Below are positions 1 through 5,332 of a stretch of DNA of 8,637 bases, piece after piece (the first letter of the stretch is position 1; every line of letters begins with the position of its first letter). The stretch is from JABMRP01 sp964444795 (lineage in GTDB: Bacteria; Planctomycetota; Planctomycetia; Pirellulales; Thermoguttaceae). The notes beneath the pieces are model-generated. The model did not search any database and was not told the DNA's origin. It saw only the letters and a program-made list of their open reading frames with translations. Location: NCBI GenBank assembly GCA_964444795.1, contig CAYUIQ010000314.1:1-8637 (forward strand), written 5' to 3'. The position numbers were made by a program, and so were the translations under genes.

Positions 1-42
1 GCCCCCAGAACGCGACGAACTGGGGGCTCGCTGCGCTCGACC
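1..42. repeat. hairpin repeat, left copy of an inverted pair at the window ends
   Basis: Bases 1-8 (GCCCCCAG) and 20-27 (CTGGGGGC) form a perfect 8-bp stem around an 11-base loop. The stretch 20-42 is found again, exactly reverse-complemented over 23 bases, at 8598-8620, where the same hairpin stem and an 11-base loop follow. The unit is thus a hairpin plus a short GC-rich tail (TCGCTGCGCTCGACC). It lies outside any gene, about 90 bases beyond the end of the reductase-like gene. A dispersed intergenic repeat is the simplest reading. Mobile-element ends are less likely because no transposase lies between the copies. Confidence 0.7.
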
Positions 43-90
43 CCAGGCACCCCACTACACAAGCCGCTTCTTACGAAGCACTCGCACGGC

Positions 91-116
91 AGCCATCTCG
101 CCGGAGCGAGATGGCT
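91..116 (-). terminator. perfect 11-bp hairpin behind the aldo/keto reductase-like gene
   Basis: AGCCATCTCGC (91-101) pairs perfectly with GCGAGATGGCT (106-116) around a 4-base loop, 17 bases after the stop codon of the minus-strand gene ending at 134. No clear T-run follows, so it is not a textbook intrinsic terminator. Read in gene sense it starts GGGTAGCCA, and further on comes AGTGCTTC. Both resemble parts of the hairpin units at 5055-5084 and 5265-5293, so it may belong to a related repeat family. A role in transcription ending or mRNA 3' stability is inferred. Confidence 0.5.
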
Positions 117-133
117 ACCCTGCGCGCGAATGC

Positions 134-1213
134 TCAAACGTATTCCCACTCCTTGAGCCATTGGTACTCGCGAGGCAGGTTGGCCCACATCTGCTCGTTG
201 AGATGGTGCAACTCGGCCGTCTCGGCCTTGTCCAACTCGCGGCGTTCCTTGACGGCCAGCGCCATGTTGTCGACTTCCTCCGGCGTGGCCAGCCCGGGGA
301 TGGGCGCGGTGATGGCCGGATTGCCGAGAATGTACCGAATGGTCAAACGGGCACGGCGGCTCTTCTCTTCGGCGTCCGCGGCGCCGCCAAAGAGCGAACC
401 GCTGGCAAACGGCTTGATGCCGAAGGTGCCGATGTCGTGCTTCTGCACGGCCTCGAAAAGGCTATCCTCGGGCAGGACCTTGGTCTTGGAGGTATACGGG
501 AAGAGCATCACCTGGAAGTGCTGGGGATACAGTTCGCAAAGCCTCTTCAGCCACGGCCGCCCGTGCGAGGAGACACCCGTGAAGCGAGCCTTGCCCTGCT
601 TCTTCGCCGTCTCGAAGGCCTTGATGAATTCCTGCTCGTCGGCCTCGCTGTGCTTGCCGGGCGAACTGGCCACCAGTCGCCAGACGTCGACGTACTCGAC
701 TTGGGCCGCCTTCAGCCCGTCGTCGAGCGTCTTCAACAACATCTCGGCGTTGCAGTAGGCCTTGTTGCGGGGGCACTTGGGCCACATCGCGAAGCCCATG
801 TAGATCTTGTCGCGGCGACCTTTCAGCGCCGGACCATACGCGGCGATCTCGCCTTCGGTACAAGCGTCGACGTAGTTGATACCCCGCTCCATGCAGCGCG
901 TCAGCACGTCGTACCGGTTCTTCATCAGGGCGTCTTTTCCGGGACCCGGCCCGGGCATGCTCACGGCCGGGATATTGTGCCCAATGACATCGGCGACGCG
1001 TTTCCAGTGGCCACCCAAACAGACGGCCGACACCCACAGGCCCGTGTTGCCCAGCCGGCGGTACTCCATCTCCTTGTTGTGGCTACGCGTCTTCTCGATG
1101 GCCGCGGTATCTTCGGCCCTGGCCAGAAAATTGCCGCCCAGCCCGGCAGCCAGTCCTCCGGCCGCTACCGCGGTGGTACGCATGAAATCACGCCTGTTGA
1201 ACTGAGTCCTCAT
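134..1213 (-). CDS. Tat-exported aldo/keto reductase-like protein lacking the catalytic tetrad
   Basis: Product of 359 residues. The N-terminus has a twin-arginine signal (NRRDFM at 6-11, then a hydrophobic Ala/Gly stretch to about 33), so export in folded form is expected. The rest has the aldo/keto reductase TIM-barrel landmarks: EYRRLGNTGLWVSAVCLGG (50-68), LKTLDDGLKAAQVEYVDVW (160-178), FTGVSSH (211-217), GIKPFASGSLFGG (265-277) and the nucleotide-binding IPGLATPEEVDN (305-316). The usual Asp-Tyr-Lys-His tetrad is broken. Asp116 is kept, but the Tyr position falls on Gly121, the Lys position on about Ala142 and the His position on Val181, by my hand alignment. It may bind a cofactor or sugar without classical ketone reduction. 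No C-terminal iron-sulphur cysteine motif is seen. The start is an ATG preceded by AAAGGA 9 bases upstream. It is probably downstream of the ThuA-like gene on the same strand, but 300 bases and a strong hairpin separate them. Confidence 0.88.
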   Translation of the reverse strand: MRTQFNRRDFMRTTAVAAGGLAAGLGGNFLARAEDTAAIEKTRSHNKEMEYRRLGNTGLWVSAVCLGGHWKRVADVIGHNIPAVSMPGPGPGKDALMKNRYDVLTRCMERGINYVDACTEGEIAAYGPALKGRRDKIYMGFAMWPKCPRNKAYCNAEMLLKTLDDGLKAAQVEYVDVWRLVASSPGKHSEADEQEFIKAFETAKKQGKARFTGVSSHGRPWLKRLCELYPQHFQVMLFPYTSKTKVLPEDSLFEAVQKHDIGTFGIKPFASGSLFGGAADAEEKSRRARLTIRYILGNPAITAPIPGLATPEEVDNMALAVKERRELDKAETAELHHLNEQMWANLPREYQWLKEWEYV

Positions 1214-1513
1214 GGTCGACTTTCCTTTCGTTAGTCTGACTTTCCGTCAGCGGGACAAGTTTACATGATCGTTAGCCCCTGCTCCGTGACCCAAGTCGCA
1301 TTCCACCCCGCCGTAGCTACGGTCGCCAGACCGTGGGCCAACTCATGTCCCACCGTCTGGCGAGGGTAGCTACCATCCTCTTCCAACTCTCGCCTAACAT
1401 CGGCCCAACCGGTCGAGACAATGCAGCCGAAAGTATACTTGCCGCCTCCACGATAAACAAGCGCATCGCGTGAATGTGGGGTATCTGGGAGTTCCGGGTT
1501 GTCGCATTGGCAA
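1214..1513. other. gene-free spacer between the ThuA-like and reductase-like genes
   Basis: These 300 bases hold the leader of the reductase-like gene, with its ribosome binding site (AAAGGA, minus strand, 1223-1228) and a small hairpin (CTGAC/GTCAG, 1236-1250), and the long inverted repeat at 1313-1373. I see no convincing protein gene. One minus-strand frame is open across much of it, but it overlaps the end of the ThuA-like gene and reads through the inverted repeat, so I treat it as a shadow. I found no convincing promoter for the reductase-like gene here. Confidence 0.6.
1313..1373 (-). repeat. long inverted repeat (25-base arms), possible terminator of the ThuA-like gene
   Basis: The arms at 1313-1337 and 1349-1373 are reverse complements at 22 of 25 positions, with an 11-base loop between them (CCAACTCATGT). 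The arm ends read GTAGCTAC and the core TCGCCAGAC. This would fold into a very stable hairpin in RNA or single-stranded DNA. It lies about 140 bases after the stop codon of the ThuA-like gene and 100 bases before the next gene on the same strand. It could end transcription or process the message between the two. The arm composition resembles dispersed planctomycete intergenic repeats; that link is inferred. Confidence 0.65.
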
Positions 1514-2530
1514 TCAGAGGGCGTGATCCAACGGCTTGATCCCTTTCTTGTACTTGCCAAACCCAAACGGCAGGGGTTCGTACTTCCCGACCAGTTCCAC
1601 GTTGGCCTTGGCCGGGATCTGGTCTTCCAGGCCGACGCACCAATACGCGGCGTTGACCACGAGGCGTCGCAGGCCCTCGCTCTGGAAATCGGTGGCGGCG
1701 CCCATCGTGGTTGTGAACACCCGGCCGGTCTGACCGTCGGTTCCTTGGTAGGTTTTCGTCCAGGCCATGGACATCATCGGTTCATTCTTACGGCCTTCAA
1801 CGGGTGGGTCCGTCGGGTTCATGCCCGCGAGCACTTGGCCGAGGAACAACACCTTGCTGCCATCGGGCAACGGGTTTCGCACGGTGTAGACGTCGGTGGG
1901 GCCCCAGATGTCGTCGCAACCACGGACGATCGGGTCGTTCTTCGCACCCGGTACAAGCACGCCCCGGGTGCTCTCGCGCCCGTGGCGGCCGTGATGGCTC
2001 ATCCACGTTTGGCCGAGGATCTGCTGCCCGAATCCGCCTCGCCATGTCCGGCTGCCGCTGCCGAACCGTTCGTAGGTCGGGCTGCTGAGCCGGAACGCAA
2101 CGACCGCCGCCCGCATGCCGATCACCGGCTTGCCCGCGTCGAGGTATTCGGCGACGTAACGCATCTGCTCGTCGGGCAGGTCGCGAAACCGGGTGGCGAT
2201 AATCATCAGATCGGCCGATCGGAGGGTTTCCAAGCCCGGGATGTTGCGGGTGTTGTCCGGGTCGATCGTGCCGTCTTCGGGATTCATGGCGAACAGCACC
2301 GTGCATTTGAATCCGTGATGCTTGGCCAGAATCTTTCCCAGTTGGGGTAGCGCCTCTTCCGAGCGATACTCTTCGTCGCCGGAGACCAGCACGATGTGCT
2401 TTCCATTGCCGGGGCCGTCGAAGCCGTCGTAGACGACCCAAGGGTCGGCGGCGGAAGTTTGACCACCGGAGAAGATGGCCGCCGTGATCGCGGCTAAGCA
2501 GATCATCCGGAAGAATCGGGGTGCTGGCAT
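1514..2530 (-). CDS. secreted ThuA-like domain protein
   Basis: Product of 338 residues. A Sec signal peptide covers about 1-27 (basic start, hydrophobic LAAITAAIF, cleavage near TSA-ADP). The mature part is a ThuA-like domain, a class I glutamine amidotransferase-like fold: HIVLVSGDEEYRSEEALPQL (45-64), DLMIIATRFRDLPDEQM (108-123), the strand-turn-helix GKPVIGMRAAVVAF (133-146), GGFGQQILGQTW (165-176), and the closing GRVFTTTMGAATDF (269-282) with VVNAAYWCVG (291-300). ThuA was named from rhizobial trehalose utilisation, and planctomycetes carry many paralogues whose chemistry is mostly unknown; action on 3-ketosugars or related sugars is only a possibility. I chose the ATG at 2530 rather than an upstream in-frame one (2680). 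It has AAAGGA with a 7-base spacer, a good promoter just upstream, and gives a proper signal peptide. The longer form would read through a repeat hairpin. Confidence 0.9.
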   Translation of the reverse strand: MPAPRFFRMICLAAITAAIFSGGQTSAADPWVVYDGFDGPGNGKHIVLVSGDEEYRSEEALPQLGKILAKHHGFKCTVLFAMNPEDGTIDPDNTRNIPGLETLRSADLMIIATRFRDLPDEQMRYVAEYLDAGKPVIGMRAAVVAFRLSSPTYERFGSGSRTWRGGFGQQILGQTWMSHHGRHGRESTRGVLVPGAKNDPIVRGCDDIWGPTDVYTVRNPLPDGSKVLFLGQVLAGMNPTDPPVEGRKNEPMMSMAWTKTYQGTDGQTGRVFTTTMGAATDFQSEGLRRLVVNAAYWCVGLEDQIPAKANVELVGKYEPLPFGFGKYKKGIKPLDHAL

Positions 2531-2575
2531 GGCGTGGTCCTTTCTGTGTGGGTGGGTCGGATGGTGGCTGGGTCG

Positions 2576-2604
2576 ATTGTACACTGGGCGGGGGAGGGTC
2601 ACAA
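2576..2604 (-). promoter_or_regulatory. sigma-70-like promoter of the ThuA-like gene
   Basis: On the minus strand TTGTGA (2604-2599) is followed after exactly 17 bases by TACAAT (2581-2576). These match the TTGACA and TATAAT boxes at 4/6 and 5/6 positions. Transcription would start near 2568, leaving a leader of roughly 38 bases that contains the ribosome binding site AAAGGA (2543-2538). This supports the ATG at 2530 as the true start. Confidence 0.55.
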
Positions 2605-2620
2605 CAATATCGGTCCGCGG

Positions 2621-2697
2621 AGTGTTTAGCCCCAGCACTTGTGCCCCGGCGTTGTGAACCGCTCCCAACGCCGGGTACAAGTGCCGGGGCTCGGCGG
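2621..2697. repeat. paired REP-like inverted repeat between divergent genes
   Basis: The left arm 2628-2654 and right arm 2666-2691 are near-perfect reverse complements (core GCACTTGTGCC against a right arm reading TACAAGTGCC, plus GGCGTTG/CAACGCC) around an 11-base loop. Single half-units occur at 7411-7446 (like the right arm, sharing the trailing CTCGGCGG) and 8543-8575 (like the left arm, sharing the leading GTGTTTAGCCCC). A two-headed element with separate half copies elsewhere resembles BIME/REP elements of other bacteria. It sits upstream of both divergent genes and outside their likely core promoters. Confidence 0.7.
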
Positions 2698-2739
2698 CTT
2701 GAATTTGGTGACTTTCGCTATTCGTGACTTGCCGCCGGG

Positions 2740-2754
2740 CGGGTAGAATACCCG
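2740..2754. promoter_or_regulatory. palindrome with a candidate -10 box upstream of the SIMPL operon
   Basis: CGGGTAGAATACCCG is a 6-bp inverted repeat with a 3-base centre. It contains TAGAAT (2744-2749), a 5/6 match to a -10 box, 54 bases before the ATG at 2804. The -35 position 17 bases further upstream (TTCGTG) is weak. An outer GCCGG (2734-2738) and CCGGC (2760-2764) extend the symmetry. It could be a promoter overlapped by an operator, or only a small hairpin. Confidence 0.3.
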
Positions 2755-2803
2755 TGCGTCCGGCTCGACATGTCCTTTCCCTTACCCCGAGGAGGAACCA
2801 CTC

Positions 2804-3823
2804 ATGCGTATGCGAACAACAACGGGAATCTGGCTCTGTGGTCTGGCCCTCGGATTATCGTCTCCCACATGGGCCGACGACGCAGCGGGCTTCGTAACCG
2901 GCACGGGCTCGGTGGTCGTTGATCGGCCGGCCGAGGCAATCGAGGTGCGGATGGAACTGCACGCTTACGGGGGGACCGTGGAAACGGCCTTGGAGAAACT
3001 GACCGAACGGTTCCGGAAGGCAGAGTTGAACTTGCGGATGCTCGAAGCCGACAAAGCCTCGATCGCGCTGGGCGATCCGTCGGTTGCTCCCTTGGGGCCG
3101 AGCATGCCGCCGGTGATGCCTTATTCCACGCCGCCTTCGAGTTACTCGTCATCCCCAATGCCGATACGTAGCATCTCACCCGCGCCACGAACCCGGCCCG
3201 CTTACCGGCCGACGAAAGTCTATCGGGCGTCGGCCGGCGTGACGGCCCGTTGGACGGCGGCCATGGAAACTCCGCAGGCCGCTCTGATCGCGGTCGACAG
3301 ATTGCGACAGCGGGTCACCCAGAAAGCAGTGGCCGGCCCCGAGGATCTGTCCCACCTCTCGCCCCAGGAACAAGAGGTCGTCGAAGAGTCGCAGCCGACC
3401 GTGGCGGTGGGTAGCAGCTACGCACCGAGTTCTTATCCGGGGACGGCACCTCCGACGGTGTACACCGTACCGGGTGGTGCGACGGCTCAACCTCAGCTTC
3501 TCTTTGTTGGCCGGCTCCCCGAAGCCCAGCGAAAGAAGGCCCTGGCCCAGGCAGTCACCCGGGCTCGGCAACAGGCGACCGAACTGGCCGAGGCGGCCGG
3601 TATGACCCTGGGCCCGATCAAGGAACTCAACATGCCGACCGTCTTCAGCGCGTATACCGCGCCCGTGGCCTCGCACTATCCGGCCATGGCGCAACCCTAT
3701 TGGCCGGGTGAGGCGGCGGATGGGGATTCCGACCCCAACGAAATGGTCGTGCCGGATCCCCGCGCCATCGTCTTCCGGTTCCAAGTATCGGCCCGATTTG
3801 CGTTAGACCCAGCGGCGGAGTAA
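2804..3823 (+). CDS. secreted SIMPL (DUF541) domain protein
   Basis: Product of 339 residues. A Sec signal peptide spans about 1-24 (cleavage near TWA-DD). The mature protein opens with the SIMPL hallmark GTGSVVVDRPAEAIEVRMELHA (33-54), a helical EALEKL-like segment (60-80) and DKASIALGDP (83-92). Later come TARWTAAMETPQAALIAVDRLRQRV (147-171), the helix RKKALAQAVTRARQQATELAEAAGM (243-267) and the closing strand RAIVFRFQVSARFAL (320-334). Pro/Ser/Tyr-rich linkers interrupt the domain at about 97-137, 203-230 and 281-305, making it longer than typical SIMPL proteins. The function of this envelope family is poorly known; some members are linked to stress or surface assembly. The start has GAGGAGGA with a 7-base spacer. 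It is the first gene of a likely three-gene operon, 41 bases before the next. Confidence 0.88.
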   Translation: MRMRTTTGIWLCGLALGLSSPTWADDAAGFVTGTGSVVVDRPAEAIEVRMELHAYGGTVETALEKLTERFRKAELNLRMLEADKASIALGDPSVAPLGPSMPPVMPYSTPPSSYSSSPMPIRSISPAPRTRPAYRPTKVYRASAGVTARWTAAMETPQAALIAVDRLRQRVTQKAVAGPEDLSHLSPQEQEVVEESQPTVAVGSSYAPSSYPGTAPPTVYTVPGGATAQPQLLFVGRLPEAQRKKALAQAVTRARQQATELAEAAGMTLGPIKELNMPTVFSAYTAPVASHYPAMAQPYWPGEAADGDSDPNEMVVPDPRAIVFRFQVSARFALDPAAE

Positions 3824-3864
3824 GCTGAAGGCTGGCTCACCTCTGGACCATAAGGAGACCTGAA

Positions 3865-4269
3865 ATGTCCCGCAAAGTTTGCCTCGCGGCGTTGGTTCTG
3901 CCGTTTCTGCTGATCGCGGTCGCGTCGGCGCAGGAGCCGATCGTGAAGCTTGGCAAGATCCGGCCCGACATGAGCGTGTTCAAACAGTCCAACCGGACCA
4001 AGCCGCTGGAGATGCGTTCGGCGGACGAAGCGGCCAAGCATTTTTCCGGCGAGGCGCTGGCCAAGTTGAAGGAGCAAGTCGATTTCGAGAAGCAGATCGT
4101 GCTGGTCTTCGCCTGGCGGGGATCGGGGCAAGACAAACTCGACTACTCCGTGGCCGAGTCGTATCCCGAGCAGATCTTCTTCAAATACAAACCCGGCCGC
4201 ACGCGCGACCTCCGCCCGCACGTTTACGTGTTTGCCTTGCGCTCCAACGTGACGTGGAGCGTGAAGTAG
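3865..4269 (+). CDS. small secreted protein of unknown function
   Basis: Product of 134 residues that I do not recognise. It has a clear Sec signal peptide (about 1-22, cleavage near ASA-QEP) and a mature part of about 112 residues. Visible segments are a charged helix, SADEAAKHFSGEALAKLKEQV (51-71), a strand QIVLVFAWRGSGQDKLDYSV (77-96) and a C-terminal pair around FFKYKPGRTRDLRPHVYVFAL. The layout (helix, then 'VLVF..GSG', then closing strands) faintly recalls the PrcB C-terminal-type fold, but I cannot confirm it. The mature part has no cysteine. AAGGAG sits 7 bases before the ATG. Its stop codon is one base before the GTG of the SagB-type gene, so the two are almost certainly translated from one message. 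Confidence 0.85.
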   Translation: MSRKVCLAALVLPFLLIAVASAQEPIVKLGKIRPDMSVFKQSNRTKPLEMRSADEAAKHFSGEALAKLKEQVDFEKQIVLVFAWRGSGQDKLDYSVAESYPEQIFFKYKPGRTRDLRPHVYVFALRSNVTWSVK

Positions 4270-4270
4270 C

Positions 4271-5026
4271 GTGGAAGAATCACCGTTCCAACAGAACCGT
4301 TACTTTCTCAAGGACACGGTTCGCCGGACCATCGATTTCTCGCAGACGGACCAGAGCCGCGGTGTCCGGCCGCCGCCGGTGCAGAAGCCGTTTCCGGCCG
4401 ACGCCCGGCGGATCGATCTGCCCCGGCCGGGCCACTGGGAGAATATCGCCCCGCTGGATCTCCAGTCGGCCATCGGCAACCGGGAGAGTCGGCGGCGCTT
4501 CACGGTCGAGCCGCTGACGCTGGAGGAACTATCGTTTCTCCTCTGGGCCGTGCAGGGCATGCGGCAGATGTTGGATGTTGGCACGGCGCTGCGCACCGTT
4601 CCCTCGGCCGGCTGCCGTCATGCGTTGGAGACGTATCTCTGCGTGCAGAAGGTCACCGGCCTGGAACCCGCTTTCTATCGCTATCTTCCCGTCGAACACC
4701 AACTCCTCTGGGAATTCGCCGAAGAGGACGCGGCGGCGCGGCTCGTCGAGGCGACCCTGGGACAAACGTTCGTTGGCCAGGCGGCCGTGACGTTCATCTG
4801 GACGACCATCCCCTACCGCATGGAATGGCGGTACGACGCGGCGGCGCATAAGGTCATCGCCCTGGATGCCGGACACGCCTGCCAGAATCTCTACCTGGCC
4901 TGCGAAGTGATCGGCGCGGGAACGTGCGCCGTGGCCGCTTATCATCAGGAGGAGATGGACCGCCTGTTGCGGATCGACGGCGAGGAGGAGTTTACGCTCT
5001 ATCTGGCGCCGGTGGGGAAAGTGTAG
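4271..5026 (+). CDS. SagB-type (ThcOx) nitroreductase-family flavoprotein
   Basis: Product of 251 residues with no signal peptide, so cytoplasmic. An N-terminal extension of about 60 residues is followed by the nitroreductase fold: LQSAIGNRESRRRFTVEPLTLEELSFLLWAVQG (64-96, the Arg cluster typically binding the FMN phosphate), TVPSAGCRHALETYLCV (109-125), AFYRYLPVEHQL (134-145), LGQTFVGQAAVTFIW (163-177) and DAGHACQNLYLACEVIGAGTCAVAAY (199-224), ending YLAPVGKV. In thiazole/oxazole-modified microcin clusters SagB oxidises azolines to azoles, but many homologues stand alone. No YcaO cyclodehydratase or precursor peptide is present here, so that role is not supported. The start is GTG, one base after the preceding stop, with only TGGAG 11 bases upstream; translational coupling to the secreted protein gene is likely. 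Confidence 0.9.
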   Translation: MEESPFQQNRYFLKDTVRRTIDFSQTDQSRGVRPPPVQKPFPADARRIDLPRPGHWENIAPLDLQSAIGNRESRRRFTVEPLTLEELSFLLWAVQGMRQMLDVGTALRTVPSAGCRHALETYLCVQKVTGLEPAFYRYLPVEHQLLWEFAEEDAAARLVEATLGQTFVGQAAVTFIWTTIPYRMEWRYDAAAHKVIALDAGHACQNLYLACEVIGAGTCAVAAYHQEEMDRLLRIDGEEEFTLYLAPVGKV

Positions 5027-5054
5027 TACTCGGCAACACCTGAAGTGATGAGTA

Positions 5055-5084
5055 GGGTGCCACTGGCGTCTCGCCAGTGCCTTC
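5055..5084 (+). terminator. hairpin unit behind the SagB-type gene
   Basis: CACTGGCG (5061-5068) and CGCCAGTG (5072-5079) form a perfect 8-bp stem with a 3-base loop, 34 bases after the stop codon. The sequence that follows (CCTTCTTTG) is pyrimidine-rich but not a full T-run. The unit GGGTGCCACTGGC...GCCAGTGCCTTC recurs in opposite orientation at 5265-5293. Terminator function is inferred from position and fold. Confidence 0.5.
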
Positions 5085-5264
5085 TTTGCCGTCGCTTGCA
5101 TTTGAGAGCGACCAAGAAACAGTACGCGAGTGGATCGCTTTGAAGCGACGCAGTACCCCGCGGTTTCCGGAGCAGCAGGGCCACCGCATGTCGAATTTCC
5201 GGCCGAGAGGTCGATCGCCGCTGGGGGATTATATGGGTTGGGTACGTGCAAGCTACGAGCCCAG

Positions 5265-5293
5265 GAAGCACTGGCAAGATGCCAGTGGCACCC
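5265..5293 (-). terminator. hairpin unit behind the PEP-CTERM gene
   Basis: CACTGGCA (5269-5276) and TGCCAGTG (5280-5287) form a perfect 8-bp stem with a 3-base loop. Read on the minus strand it is nearly identical to the unit at 5055-5084 (GGGTGCCACTGGC...GCCAGTGCTTC). It lies 39 bases after the minus-strand stop codon at 5333. Its orientation matches that gene, so each converging gene ends in its own copy. Confidence 0.5.
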
Positions 5294-5332
5294 GAACGGC
5301 GGCTGGAGTTTTCGAGTGGATTACTTTGGAGG

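Larger units (their letters stand above)
5027..5332. other. convergent gene-free gap with two matched hairpins
   Basis: These 306 bases separate the ends of two converging genes. They hold hairpin units at 5055-5084 and 5265-5293 and part of a degenerate direct repeat (5127-5153; the second copy, 5313-5340, crosses the stop codon of the PEP-CTERM gene). Short open frames on both strands have no ribosome binding site or recognisable product, and I do not call them genes. Confidence 0.6.

Noticed and set aside
161..1234. A 357-codon plus-strand frame opposite the reductase-like gene
   Set aside because: Its product has no recognisable domain and is rich in Arg, Gly and Val, as expected for the antisense of a GC-rich gene. 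The minus strand gives a clear family match and ribosome binding site.
1214..1250. Direct repeat GACTTTCC (1218-1225 and 1238-1245) and a 5-bp hairpin as an operator of the reductase-like gene
   Set aside because: The repeat is only eight bases and one copy overlaps the ribosome binding site region; this is within chance expectation.
1261..1566. A 101-codon minus-strand frame with a HELAH (HExxH-type zinc protease) motif
   Set aside because: The motif falls in the inverted repeat at 1313-1373. The frame overlaps the end of the ThuA-like gene and has no ribosome binding site, and no other protease feature is present. It looks like a repeat translated by chance.
2531..2680. A 50-residue N-terminal extension of the ThuA-like protein starting at 2680
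   Set aside because: The extension covers the predicted promoter and a repeat arm, has no ribosome binding site support, and would bury the signal peptide.
4271..5026. A thiazole/oxazole peptide (TOMM) biosynthesis cluster around the SagB-type gene
   Set aside because: No YcaO cyclodehydratase, precursor peptide, protease or transporter is present in the window. Stand-alone SagB-type proteins are common.
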